DNA of 36,077 nt from contig JAEMRJ010000008.1 of assembly GCA_016463365.1 (NCBI GenBank), positions 1 through 36,077 on the forward strand, read 5' to 3'. Origin of the DNA: Thermoleophilaceae bacterium (GTDB taxonomy: Bacteria; Actinomycetota; Thermoleophilia; Solirubrobacterales; JACPNS01). The position numbers and the translations under genes are program-made. Of this stretch, positions 7,288 through 15,694 are shown one piece after another. Each line of letters starts with the position of its first letter. Position 1 is the stretch's first letter. Below the pieces are notes generated by a model. It saw only the letters and a list, made by a program, of their open reading frames with translations. It searched no databases and was not told the origin of the DNA.

Positions 7288-8510
7288 GCGCGCCCCGCCT
7301 CTCTGGTCGTCTCTCGGGCGTGCAGAATCAACAAGGCAGCGCACAGCATGATTTCGCAGCCGAGCGTCACCAGCGCCGCGGCGACCGGACCGATGCTCGC
7401 GACCGCAGCTACCGACACCACGCTCACGCCGGCGATGAATGCAGAAATCTTGAAGCGGGCGCGGATGCGGCCGCGCGAAATTGCCCCGGCGACCAGTTGG
7501 TATGACACGAACTTGAAGAGCAGCACCGCCGAAAGCACGAAGAGCGTCGCGTAAGCCGTGTTGTTGTCAAACCCGAAGGCGTCCAGCGCCAGAGGTCCGA
7601 TCAGATCGACAAGGATCACCACGGGAATTGCAGCGGCCAGCGCGAAGAGCGACTGGCGCCGCAAGGCGGCCGGAAACTCCACCGTGCTGTGCCGGACGAG
7701 TCGGGGCATGTGCACGCTCGCGATCGCAGACGGCAGCAGTTCGAGCGGCTGGGTCAGCCGAGCGGCGATCGCATAAGTGGCGGCCGACGAAACTGAGCCG
7801 AGGATCCCGAGCAGCACGACCGGGCCCTGCGAGTACGTCGCCGTGAACAAGGTGGTCGCCGAGTACGGCCACGCCTCGCTGACGAGGTTTCGCAATGAAA
7901 TTCGATCGGCAGCATGGAAGTCGCCGGGCCGGCGCGGCGCGGCGGTCGCAGCCTCTACGACGCCGGCAAGCACGCAGGCTGCGGCGAACGCCTCGATGCT
8001 CCACGCCAGCAACACAACGGCGGTGGCGCAACGGACCGCGCCGATCAGAACATCCACCCCGGCGAAGCGGATGAAATCCTCGCGGTCCTGGCTGGCGACG
8101 CGCTTGAATCGCATCGTGTTCTCGCCGAAGGCCAGTACCCCCAGCGCCCCGGTCAGCCCGATCCACCCACTCGACTCACCTGCCGCAAGTACAAACAGCG
8201 GCGGCAGCACGATCACAAGCAGGCCCAGCAGAAGCTGAAGCCGAGCGACGACAAACAGGCCGTGACTGCGCAGGGCATCGAAGTGATGGTGCGACGCCAG
8301 GTAGAAGTTGGCGAGTGCCACCGGATCGACGAGCACCTGGACCGCCGTGACGACTCCGGCCGCAAAGATGAAGCTGTTCCTGTCGCTGACCGACAGCGAG
8401 GTGCTGGCCACGTACAGGACAGCCAGGATGCTCGCCCGAGAAAACAGCGCGGCGGCGGCGACCGGCACGCTTGACCGCTCGACGGCCGAGACCCGGTCAG
8501 GCAGTCGCAT
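7284..8510 (-). CDS. Polysaccharide flippase (Wzx-like, MOP superfamily), first copy
   Basis: A 408-residue membrane protein with about 12 hydrophobic segments. It has no long soluble domain and has the scattered-charge character of MOP-superfamily lipid-linked oligosaccharide flippases. It would move the undecaprenyl-linked repeat unit to the outer face before polymerisation. The ATG at 8510 overlaps the 3' end of the upstream GT4 by 14 bases, and its stop overlaps the polymerase start by four, so the three genes form one tightly coupled unit. Assignment rests on topology and neighbours more than on a conserved motif. Confidence 0.8.
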   Translation of the reverse strand: MRLPDRVSAVERSSVPVAAAALFSRASILAVLYVASTSLSVSDRNSFIFAAGVVTAVQVLVDPVALANFYLASHHHFDALRSHGLFVVARLQLLLGLLVIVLPPLFVLAAGESSGWIGLTGALGVLAFGENTMRFKRVASQDREDFIRFAGVDVLIGAVRCATAVVLLAWSIEAFAAACVLAGVVEAATAAPRRPGDFHAADRISLRNLVSEAWPYSATTLFTATYSQGPVVLLGILGSVSSAATYAIAARLTQPLELLPSAIASVHMPRLVRHSTVEFPAALRRQSLFALAAAIPVVILVDLIGPLALDAFGFDNNTAYATLFVLSAVLLFKFVSYQLVAGAISRGRIRARFKISAFIAGVSVVSVAAVASIGPVAAALVTLGCEIMLCAALLILHARETTREAGRA

Positions 8511-9645
8511 CGGCGAGGGCAGTCAGTTCTGCCGCGAGGTCGTTGGCGACTGACTCCCACGAATGTGCACTCGCGCTCGCTGTTCCGGCGTCGACCAGAG
8601 ACTGCCTGAGTCGCTCGTCGCTGGTCAGTTCAAGGATCGCTCGAGACCATGCCCCGGGGTCGAGCGGTCGGTCCACCCAAAGAGCAGAGTCCGCTTCAGC
8701 GACCTCGCGCAACGAAGGAATGCTCGAGGCGACAACAGGGGCCCTGCGGACCTGCGCCTCCAGAAGCGGCAGACCAAACCCCTCGTTGATCGTCGGAATG
8801 GCGACGCAGCTCGCCGCCCGGTAGAGCGCTTCGAGCTCAGAGCGCTCGACAAAGCCGAGATGGTGGAATCGATCACGGAATCCGAGCTCATCGGCCAGTG
8901 CATGCAGCCGATCGCGCTCGCCGGCATCGACCGGACCGACGGCCACCAGTTCAAGTTGCGAGAGCGATTTGTCGGCGAACGCGCGCATCAGTGTTTCGAA
9001 GTTCTTGTGCGGGAGCAGGGCACCGACATGCAGCACGAACGGGTGGCCCGTGGCCGCGGGTGCCCGGGTTTCTCGCGCGATGTGCACGCTCCCGCCGGCC
9101 TCGCCGACCACAATCACTTTCGACATGTCCATGCGAATGGACGAAGCAAGCTGAATTTCAGTTGCCGCGCTCACGCAGACGACTCGGCTGGCTGCGGCGA
9201 GCGAGTGGCGCAGCAGCGAGTGATATCGCAGCCAGCGACCCCAGCCGTACATCGCCGGTGACTGTGCTGGACCAAGATCGTGGACGACCATCAGAGTCGG
9301 CACGTCGAGTTTCCGGAGCGGCAGCTCGATCGTCGGCGAAAACACGACCGCCGGGCGCCGTTCTCGGATGATTCGCGGCAGACGCCGCTCGCGCCAGATC
9401 ACGCGGGACCGATAGGAGCGCACCGACTCCGGGGCCTCGATCACATCGACGCCCTCGAGGGCGCCAAAATCACCCGGCATGCTCGTGACCACCGTGAGGC
9501 GGATGTCGCCACGCCGTGAAAGCTCGCGGACAACCGAACGGACGTAGGTCGCGATACCACCGAGCTCCGGCTTCAGGGCGAGTGCATCCACGAGCACGTG
9601 CACCGATTCGCCGGTCGCGGCGGAGTGCGTCAAAAGCCACCCCAC
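8497..9645 (-). CDS. Family 4 glycosyltransferase (first copy)
   Basis: A retaining GT-B transferase of up to 382 residues. The N-terminal domain has VDALALKPELGGIATYVRSVVREL, a glycine-rich acceptor loop. The C-terminal domain has HVGALLPHKNFETLMRAF and the E-x7-E element EGFGLPLLE that contacts the nucleotide-sugar donor. It resembles mannosyltransferase-type family members, but the sugar is not certain. The longest frame starts at GTG 9645; a GTG at codon 15 would start just before VHVLVDAL and is also likely. It heads the operon with the flippase and polymerase and is divergent from the pyruvyl transferase gene across about 90 bases. Confidence 0.88.
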   Translation of the reverse strand: MGWLLTHSAATGESVHVLVDALALKPELGGIATYVRSVVRELSRRGDIRLTVVTSMPGDFGALEGVDVIEAPESVRSYRSRVIWRERRLPRIIRERRPAVVFSPTIELPLRKLDVPTLMVVHDLGPAQSPAMYGWGRWLRYHSLLRHSLAAASRVVCVSAATEIQLASSIRMDMSKVIVVGEAGGSVHIARETRAPAATGHPFVLHVGALLPHKNFETLMRAFADKSLSQLELVAVGPVDAGERDRLHALADELGFRDRFHHLGFVERSELEALYRAASCVAIPTINEGFGLPLLEAQVRRAPVVASSIPSLREVAEADSALWVDRPLDPGAWSRAILELTSDERLRQSLVDAGTASASAHSWESVANDLAAELTALADATA

Positions 9646-9735
9646 AGCTGTGGCCCGGAGTCGATCACAGTAAGAAATTCGAAGGTCATATGGTGTTGAA
9701 GTGATGGCCCGGGAAATCGACAGAAAACCGCAGCC

Positions 9736-10872
9736 ATGGGCGACGACACTACTCCAAGCCCTGGCTCGAAAAACGCGGCTGCAAGCGGTCTGTTGACGGG
9801 CCGCAGAGCACGCGGGGTCGATGCACTGATCTGTTCTGCAGCTGTGCAGACGTCAGACGGTATGGATCTGAACCTCGGAGACGAAGCGATCAGCGAGTGT
9901 CTTGAGCGCGGCGTGCGCCGATCACTTGGCGCAGACTCCGTGGTACTTCGAACGATCAACGTTGACCGTTCCGGGCAGCCGCCGCCCCCTGGCCGCGTTT
10001 CCACCTCACTGAGATCGCTCCACTCGACGATGCGCAGGTCGAAGGTTGCGGTGCTGGGAGGCGGCACGCTGATCCAGGACGACAAAGGCCTGGCGCTCTA
10101 CTGCTTCAAAATTGCGGCACTGTCATTGCTCACGCGCACCCCACTGCTGATTTCCGCCATCGGGGTCGAACGCGTGCCAAGACACCTGCGGCCGTTGTTC
10201 TGGTCGGCGATCAAGCGCTCCCGGAGCGTGACGGTGCGCGACGCCGGATCGCTGGAACTCTTCGCAAGTTGGACCCGTCGCGCGGCGACTGTGTCGGCCG
10301 ATCCGCTGTTTCTGCCGGATGCACGCGATGGCCTCGTTCCAGGATCGACGACCACATCGGAGCTCGCGGTGAGTCTGCGGCCGGACGCCAGCGATCAACT
10401 TGTGGGCAACCTCGCGAAGGCGGCCGGACTGCTCAGGTTTGACTCACTGCTCGCGGTACCGACGGACCGCCGGCCGGAGGCAGACGAACGCAAGCTGCGC
10501 CAGTTGTTCGATTCTGCCGGCAGCTCGTGGAGCCAGGTGAGCCGCGATTACTCGTGGGGCGAAGCTGTCAACGCGATCGCGAACGCAAAGGTGCTCGTCG
10601 GAATGCGGCTTCACGCTTGTATTTTTGCCGCCGTTGCCGGTACTCCGGCCGTGGTGGTCCGGACGGAGAACAAGACGATCGCCCTGGCGGACGAGCTCGG
10701 CATTCGCAGCGTCCCGACGTCTGCCAGCGTGGACCAGCTTGTCGAGGCAATCCAATCTGCGGCGCCACCAGACCCGGCCGTGCTCGAGGCGCTCAGCGCT
10801 CGCGCGCAAATCGCCGTCGACCAGATCGTCAACGAAATCGCCGACTCCCGGTGGTCAGCGAATCTTCGGTGA
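9736..10872 (+). CDS. Polysaccharide pyruvyl transferase family protein (CsaB-like)
   Basis: This family adds a pyruvate ketal from phosphoenolpyruvate to sugars of cell-wall or exopolysaccharides, giving negative charge. The 378-residue protein has LNLGDEAI at 45-52, GGGTLIQD at 108-115, VRDAGSLELF and SADPLF in the middle, and GMRLHACIFAAVAGTPAVV in the C-terminal GT-B-like half, all typical of the family. The first 25-30 residues are polar and may be disordered. The ATG at 9736 lacks a ribosome site. Its 3' end overlaps the convergent ligase-like gene by 18 bases. Confidence 0.88.
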   Translation: MGDDTTPSPGSKNAAASGLLTGRRARGVDALICSAAVQTSDGMDLNLGDEAISECLERGVRRSLGADSVVLRTINVDRSGQPPPPGRVSTSLRSLHSTMRRSKVAVLGGGTLIQDDKGLALYCFKIAALSLLTRTPLLISAIGVERVPRHLRPLFWSAIKRSRSVTVRDAGSLELFASWTRRAATVSADPLFLPDARDGLVPGSTTTSELAVSLRPDASDQLVGNLAKAAGLLRFDSLLAVPTDRRPEADERKLRQLFDSAGSSWSQVSRDYSWGEAVNAIANAKVLVGMRLHACIFAAVAGTPAVVVRTENKTIALADELGIRSVPTSASVDQLVEAIQSAAPPDPAVLEALSARAQIAVDQIVNEIADSRWSANLR

Positions 10873-12789
10873 GCGCTGACCGAGCGCCTTTGAGAATCGT
10901 CGTAGCTTGATCGCCCGCCGCCGCGCCGCCACAGCAGCGTCAACGTCACCGGCTGCGACAGCGATTTTCAGCGCCACGAGCGGCCAACGCCAGTTGGTCG
11001 GTTCCTTCTGCTGAGCCAGGTCGATGGCTTCGCGTGCACGCGTGAGCTCGCCCTCGGCCTCGAGCGCCAGCGCGAGCTGCCCGTAGGCGGTGGCGCTCCA
11101 GCTCTGCGCGCGAACCGCGTCGTCAGCGGCTTCCCGGGCGGCCACAAAATCGTTCCCGCGGAACGCCGCCTGACTCTTGTCGATCTGACGTTGACTGGCC
11201 AATCCCGGGAGCATCACGACCACCGCGAGGAACGCGACAATCAACAGGCCGACGGACGTGCTCGCAGCGTTTCCGAGCGACTTGCGCGGGCTGGCGCTCG
11301 CAGCGGCAGCTGCAACTGCCACGAGCGCGAACACCGTGATCGCTGTGCTTTCCCACATCCAATCAAATGCAGCCTGGGCGACGAAGACGACGAACACGGC
11401 GATCAGCCCCGCGTGAATCCCGACAGCGCCGGAGCGACCGTCGCTCAGCTGAGCGCGCGGCCGCCAGGCGGACCAGAAGAGCCCTCCGATCAGCATCAGA
11501 AGCAACGCCAGGCCGACGACACCCGTTTCCGCGAGCGCCTCCAGAAAGACGTTGTGTACATCGCGGACGAACTCGCCGTTTGACCCGTTCCGACTCCACC
11601 AGAACTCGAACGTCCCCGGCCCTGTGCCCGTGATCGGGTGCGCAGTGAACGCATCCCAGGCTGAGTCCCAGAGGTTGTGCCGATTGCCGTTCAGCTGCGC
11701 AAGGCGCGCGTCGGAGCTAGTGGTGGTGACTACGACGTCTTTGCCGATGAACTGGTCGTAAGCCCGGCCTCCGAACACTGAGGCGAGCGCAACCAGGACG
11801 ACCACCGCAACGATCACCGCGACAAATCCCAGCCTGCGGCCCCGCGTGCGCTCCATCCGTAGTTGTCGCTCCAGGCCCGCTCGCGCCACCAGCCACGCCA
11901 CCAGCCCGAGCGCAGTCGAGACTGCCGCGAGGACAAGGACGATCGACATCGCCCCCTCGCTACCCGTGCCAAGGACAACCGCAGGCTCTGCGCGCACGGC
12001 AAGTATCACGACAAGACTTGCGACCGCAGCCAGCACGGTCTGGACAAACGTCAGCCACCGCCACTCGGCCAGAACCGTCACCACAACGGCACCGATGATC
12101 GCCCCGCCCACGCCAGCTCGCGAGAGCGCCAGATAGAGCCCCACGGAGCACATCGGCACCGCTGCCAGAGCCAGTCCTCGCACAAGAGCGGATCGCGCGT
12201 GACCCGCATAGGCAAGGCAGAGCGTGATCGTCATCGCGCTCCAGCACCCCACGGAATTCCAGTATCCGAACGGGTAGTTGATGCGTGTGGTCTTCAAGTT
12301 AATGGCCACTGTGTCCGATGGAAAGATTGCTGGCCACAAGCGGCTCAGCAACGTGAGAAAGCAAACAAGAACGCCGGCAGAGAGCAGACCCGCGGCGACC
12401 AGTCTCCAAGTGGTACGCCCGACCCCCAGCCAGACAAGAACCAAAACCCCCAGATAGCCAACGATGCGCGCGAACTCAGCGAATGTTCGCTCCGCGCTTT
12501 CGGTCCAGGCAAGCGACAGCAGCGTCCACGCTGCGAAGGCCAGGATCGCGACGAGCGGAACGAGCAGTACGCGAGGAGGTTTGACGGCAGGCAGCACACC
12601 GAAGATTGCTGCAACCCCGATGCCGACCCATACAAAGACCGCCGCCTGCTGCCGATCAAGTAGTGAGTACGAACCGTGATCAAGCGCATAAAACGCCAGG
12701 ACGAGAAATGACACCACCAGCAATGACAGCCTCAGCCACCGCTCGCGACGCCCAGGCGCACGTTGAATCGATGTCACGTTCGCAGACAC
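10855..12789 (-). CDS. O-antigen ligase/polymerase-like membrane protein with C-terminal TPR region
   Basis: A 644-residue polytopic protein with a Wzy_C/WaaL-type core. SRAGVG lies at 223-228, followed by the large periplasmic-type loop with RHNLW at 370-374, ITGTGPGTFEFWW and HNVFLEALAETGVVG (H412). This core joins undecaprenyl-linked glycans to one another or to an acceptor. Residues from about 555 form TPR-like helices (RGNDFVAAREAADDAVRAQ, then ALALEAEGELTRAREAIDLA), as in some actinobacterial homologues. The GTG at 12789 has a -10-like TAGACT six bases upstream, so it may be leaderless. Its 5' end overlaps the divergent EF-hand gene by 19 bases and its 3' end the pyruvyl transferase gene. 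Confidence 0.87.
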   Translation of the reverse strand: MSANVTSIQRAPGRRERWLRLSLLVVSFLVLAFYALDHGSYSLLDRQQAAVFVWVGIGVAAIFGVLPAVKPPRVLLVPLVAILAFAAWTLLSLAWTESAERTFAEFARIVGYLGVLVLVWLGVGRTTWRLVAAGLLSAGVLVCFLTLLSRLWPAIFPSDTVAINLKTTRINYPFGYWNSVGCWSAMTITLCLAYAGHARSALVRGLALAAVPMCSVGLYLALSRAGVGGAIIGAVVVTVLAEWRWLTFVQTVLAAVASLVVILAVRAEPAVVLGTGSEGAMSIVLVLAAVSTALGLVAWLVARAGLERQLRMERTRGRRLGFVAVIVAVVVLVALASVFGGRAYDQFIGKDVVVTTTSSDARLAQLNGNRHNLWDSAWDAFTAHPITGTGPGTFEFWWSRNGSNGEFVRDVHNVFLEALAETGVVGLALLLMLIGGLFWSAWRPRAQLSDGRSGAVGIHAGLIAVFVVFVAQAAFDWMWESTAITVFALVAVAAAAASASPRKSLGNAASTSVGLLIVAFLAVVVMLPGLASQRQIDKSQAAFRGNDFVAAREAADDAVRAQSWSATAYGQLALALEAEGELTRAREAIDLAQQKEPTNWRWPLVALKIAVAAGDVDAAVAARRRAIKLRRFSKALGQRSPKIR

Positions 12790-13304
12790 CGGGCAAGTCT
12801 AAGTACAACTTCCGTCTCATCTTTTTCACGGCGCTCTCTGTGCTCGCATGCATGCTGGCGCTGGCGAACGTCGCTTCAGCTGCCACGCCGTCAGGTGAGG
12901 ATCAGTACATCGAGAAGGAGCCCTCCGGAGGAGGCAATTCCGACGCGAACGACGACGATGTGATCGTTGTTGACGCCAACGGTGACGGCGTCGTGACCCA
13001 GGCCGAGGTCAAGCAGGCCGCAGAGAAAGAAAAGAAGAAGAAGGCCAAGAAGAAAAAGAAGGCGGAGGATGAAGGCGCGACCGGAGCAACCGGTGGAGCC
13101 GCAGGCACCACGCCAGCCCCGCCTGCGACCAAGTCAGTCGCAACTGCCGCAAAGTTTGGACCGTTCAGTCGCACCACCGCGCTCGCCCTTGGCGGACTGG
13201 TTGTCCTGCTCGGCGGAGCAGCGTTCTTCTTCGGCGGATTTGGCGGAGCCAGCGCCGGCGTCGGCGGCGGCGCAGCACTCGGCGGCCCGGGTCCGCCGAA
13301 GTAG
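12771..13304 (+). CDS. Small secreted, membrane-anchored EF-hand / poly-lysine protein of unknown family
   Basis: With ATG 12771 the protein has 177 residues. Order: an N-terminal signal peptide (1-37, ending ANVASA), an acidic segment, a canonical EF-hand calcium loop DANGDGVVTQAE at 68-79 (D68, N70, D72, G73, E79), a lysine run KEKKKKAKKKKKAE at about 86-99, an Ala/Thr/Pro linker, a hydrophobic segment at about 135-158 and a Gly/Pro tail ending GGPGPPK. It would sit outside the membrane, anchored near its C terminus, with a calcium site and a strongly basic stretch that could bind acidic polysaccharide; the binding role is inference. There is no LPXTG motif. An in-frame ATG at 12708 has a better ribosome site (AGGA) but gives a long polar leader. 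I do not recognise the family. Confidence 0.75.
   Translation: MSRSQTPGKSKYNFRLIFFTALSVLACMLALANVASAATPSGEDQYIEKEPSGGGNSDANDDDVIVVDANGDGVVTQAEVKQAAEKEKKKKAKKKKKAEDEGATGATGGAAGTTPAPPATKSVATAAKFGPFSRTTALALGGLVVLLGGAAFFFGGFGGASAGVGGGAALGGPGPPK
12796..12801 (-). promoter_or_regulatory. -10-like TAGACT for the ligase gene, inside the divergent ORF
   Basis: TAGACT on the minus strand is followed by six bases and the GTG start of the ligase-like gene at 12789. It lies within codons 9-11 of the EF-hand gene on the other strand, so the two divergent genes have interlocked 5' ends. No clear -35 is seen. Confidence 0.35.
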
Positions 13305-13347
13305 GTCGACCCCTGTGTCACCTCAAGAACTTCGATCAACGGATGAC

Positions 13348-14826
13348 ATGGAGCGTGGCCAGTTGAAGGCCCCGTCACCAGAGAATTTCACCGGTGAGCT
13401 CTTCACGCTCGACCCACCGAGATCGGTGTCCGTGTCGAGCGAGATTTCACACGCCGCCAACGGTCGAGACTCCACTTTTCGTCGCCTGCTCGGCACAAGC
13501 GATCTGATCAGCGCAACGCTTGCCCTGGTTGCCACGGCCACCTTCACGCACACGTCGCAGGTCTACTGGTCGATGTTCGCGGCGGTGCTCTTCATCGTGC
13601 CGCTCGGCAAGCTCACGGGCCTCTACGACCGTGACGCCCACGTGCTCAACCACTCGACGCTCGACGAAGTGCCCAAGCTCTTCACGCTGGCGATGATGAC
13701 GACGGTGATCGCGTTCATCGCGCGCGACCTTGCGGTGCTCGGGACGCCGGGCATCGGCACCAAGCAACTTGTCTTCCTGATCTCGACGCTGACCGTCGCA
13801 CTGTGCGTCGGCCGCGTGATCGCAAGATTTGCCGCGCGGACGATCTCGCCCGCCGAGCGAATCCTTGTGGTCAGCGACAGCGAGGACTGCGACCACCTGC
13901 GCCGCAAGCTCGACGTCTCTCCGGAAATCCGCGCCGAGATCATCGGCCGCGTACCGATCGCCTTCCAGGAACTCTCCGGTGGCCAGTCAAGCGCGTTGGG
14001 CGAGATCCAAGACCTCCGCCAGTTGGTGGCGACCTACCAGATTGACCGTCTGGTCGTGATACCGGGCGAGAGCAATCCCGACGAGGTCAGCGAAGTCGTG
14101 CGCGCTGTCAAGAGCATCGGCGTGAAGATCAGTCTGCTGCCGCGCCTGTTTGACGCGATCGGCTTTGCCGTCGAGAGCGACGACGTCGGCGGCGAGCAGC
14201 TGATGGGTGTACGCGACTACCGGTTGACCTCATCCTCGCTTCTGATCAAGCGCTCCACGGACATCGCCGGTGCGTCGCTCATGCTGCTGCTTGCTTCACC
14301 AGTGATGCTGCTGGCGGCGCTCGCGATAAAACTCGACTCGCGCGGTCCAGTCTTCTTCAAGCAGATCCGCATCGGTCGCCGCGGCGAAGAATTCGAAATC
14401 TTCAAGTTCCGCACCATGCGTGACGGTGCCGATCGCGAGAAACAGGAACTCGGTCACCTCAACGAAACGCAGGGACTGTTCAAGATCGAAGACGATCCGC
14501 GGATCACGCGGGTCGGCAAACTGCTGCGGGCGTCGTCGATCGACGAGCTCCCCCAGCTCCTGAACGTTCTGCGCGGCGACATGTCGCTTGTCGGACCGCG
14601 GCCACTGGTGCCGCGCGAAGACGTCGCGATCACCGGCTGGTACCGCCGCCGCAGCAGCATCACGCCGGGAATCACCGGTGCCTGGCAGCTTCACGGCCCG
14701 GTCAGCATGCCGCTCAACGAGATGATGCGGATCGACTACCTGTACGTGGCCAACTGGTCGTGGTGGTCAGACGCCAAGATCATGCTGCGTACCGTGCGTC
14801 ACGTCGTGGCGCGCCGCGGCGTCTAG
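13348..14826 (+). CDS. Undecaprenyl-phosphate sugar phosphotransferase (WbaP/WcaJ-like), first copy
   Basis: Priming enzyme that transfers a sugar-1-phosphate from UDP-sugar to undecaprenyl phosphate. The 492-residue polyprenyl glycosylphosphotransferase has N-terminal transmembrane helices, a central Rossmann-like CoA-binding-type domain (ERILVVSDSEDCDHLRRKL), a further membrane segment and the C-terminal catalytic domain. That domain has KRSTDIAGASLMLL, IRIGRRGEEFEIFKFRTM, SSIDELPQLLNVLRGDMS and the VGPRPL block, then YRRRSSITPGITGAWQ. All catalytic blocks look intact. The ATG at 13348 is chosen; a GTG at 13315 is in frame and possible. Its TAG shares the bases CTAG with the stop of the convergent phosphatase gene. 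A paralogue lies at 29599-31197. Confidence 0.92.
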   Translation: MERGQLKAPSPENFTGELFTLDPPRSVSVSSEISHAANGRDSTFRRLLGTSDLISATLALVATATFTHTSQVYWSMFAAVLFIVPLGKLTGLYDRDAHVLNHSTLDEVPKLFTLAMMTTVIAFIARDLAVLGTPGIGTKQLVFLISTLTVALCVGRVIARFAARTISPAERILVVSDSEDCDHLRRKLDVSPEIRAEIIGRVPIAFQELSGGQSSALGEIQDLRQLVATYQIDRLVVIPGESNPDEVSEVVRAVKSIGVKISLLPRLFDAIGFAVESDDVGGEQLMGVRDYRLTSSSLLIKRSTDIAGASLMLLLASPVMLLAALAIKLDSRGPVFFKQIRIGRRGEEFEIFKFRTMRDGADREKQELGHLNETQGLFKIEDDPRITRVGKLLRASSIDELPQLLNVLRGDMSLVGPRPLVPREDVAITGWYRRRSSITPGITGAWQLHGPVSMPLNEMMRIDYLYVANWSWWSDAKIMLRTVRHVVARRGV

Positions 14827-15674
14827 CGCCGTCGGCGCCCAGCATCCGACGAGCGGCGCAGACGGCCCAACAAGCCGCCCACGTTGCGCGCAGGAGCCGG
14901 CGGACGCGGAGGGAGCTTTTCACCCCGCACAATTGCCAACGGCGCATCCGTGGTGAGCCACTGCGCGAGCGCAGCATCGCCGACGTCGGCTGCGGCCTCG
15001 CTCATGCGCGGCGGACGACGATCGACGTTGTGGGAGTCACTGGAGATCACGTGGACCAGCTCGCGTTCGATCAGTTCGGCCGCTGCCTGCTTTGCGCTGC
15101 CGCCGAACCGACCGCTGAGCGACCCCGCCGTGACCTGCGTGTAGAGCCCGCGACCGACTGCGAGCTCGAGCCGCTCGATCCCACCTGGCGCCTGCACCCC
15201 GCGACTGCGTTCGGGGTGGGCGAGGATTCCGCGGATGCCCAACGCCGCAAGCCGACCGAGCTGCGTTTCGAGCTCCATCGGCCAGGCCGCGTACGGGGTC
15301 TCAAGCAGGATGTAGCCGTCGGTCGGGCCGAGAGTCAGGGCGCGCAGCTCGGAATCCGTCAGCCGCGCCAGCTGGTCGATCGCCACTTCTGCCCCGCCGT
15401 AGACCTTGAGCGGCACGCCTGCCGCTCTGATCGCCGCGCGGGCCTCTTCGACCCCCTGACGCATTCGCTCCGCTGTGGTCGGATAGCGCTCGCTCACGTG
15501 CGGCGTTGCGGCCACTGCCTGCACCCCGTCGGCAACGCACGCGCGAGCGAGTTCGACGGTGCCCGCGGCGTCGTCCGGCCCGTCATCGATACCGGGGAGA
15601 AGGTGGATATGAAGATCGATCAAGCTGTAATTGGCGCTGCAAGGGCTTGTCCTGATGTCCAAGCCGGGCGACAA
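14823..15674 (-). CDS. CpsB/YwqE-type PHP-domain protein-tyrosine phosphatase
   Basis: Metal-dependent phosphatase of the PHP superfamily that removes phosphate from the tyrosine tail of BY-kinases in capsule systems. IDLHIHLLPGIDDGPDD holds the first metal ligands, ATPHVSERY and AEVAID follow, then LETPYAAWP, ILAHPERSR and ISSDSHNVDRRPP, so the PHP motifs are all present. The longest frame begins at TTG 15674 (283 residues). Homologues usually begin just before the IDLH motif, so a TTG at codon 5 or 18 may be the true start; a TATTGT -10-like hexamer at 15683-15678 would also favour a later start. The C terminus is basic (RRSSDAGRRRR). It is divergent from the BY-kinase gene, its likely substrate. 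Confidence 0.9.
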   Translation of the reverse strand: MSPGLDIRTSPCSANYSLIDLHIHLLPGIDDGPDDAAGTVELARACVADGVQAVAATPHVSERYPTTAERMRQGVEEARAAIRAAGVPLKVYGGAEVAIDQLARLTDSELRALTLGPTDGYILLETPYAAWPMELETQLGRLAALGIRGILAHPERSRGVQAPGGIERLELAVGRGLYTQVTAGSLSGRFGGSAKQAAAELIERELVHVISSDSHNVDRRPPRMSEAAADVGDAALAQWLTTDAPLAIVRGEKLPPRPPAPARNVGGLLGRLRRSSDAGRRRR

Positions 15675-15694
15675 CTGACAATACTTCCCGTAGT

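Noticed and set aside
12606..12770. Upstream extension of the EF-hand protein to the first in-frame start
   Set aside because: The extra residues are polar, lie antisense to the ligase N terminus and bury the signal peptide; the ATG at 12771 places a normal signal peptide at the N terminus.
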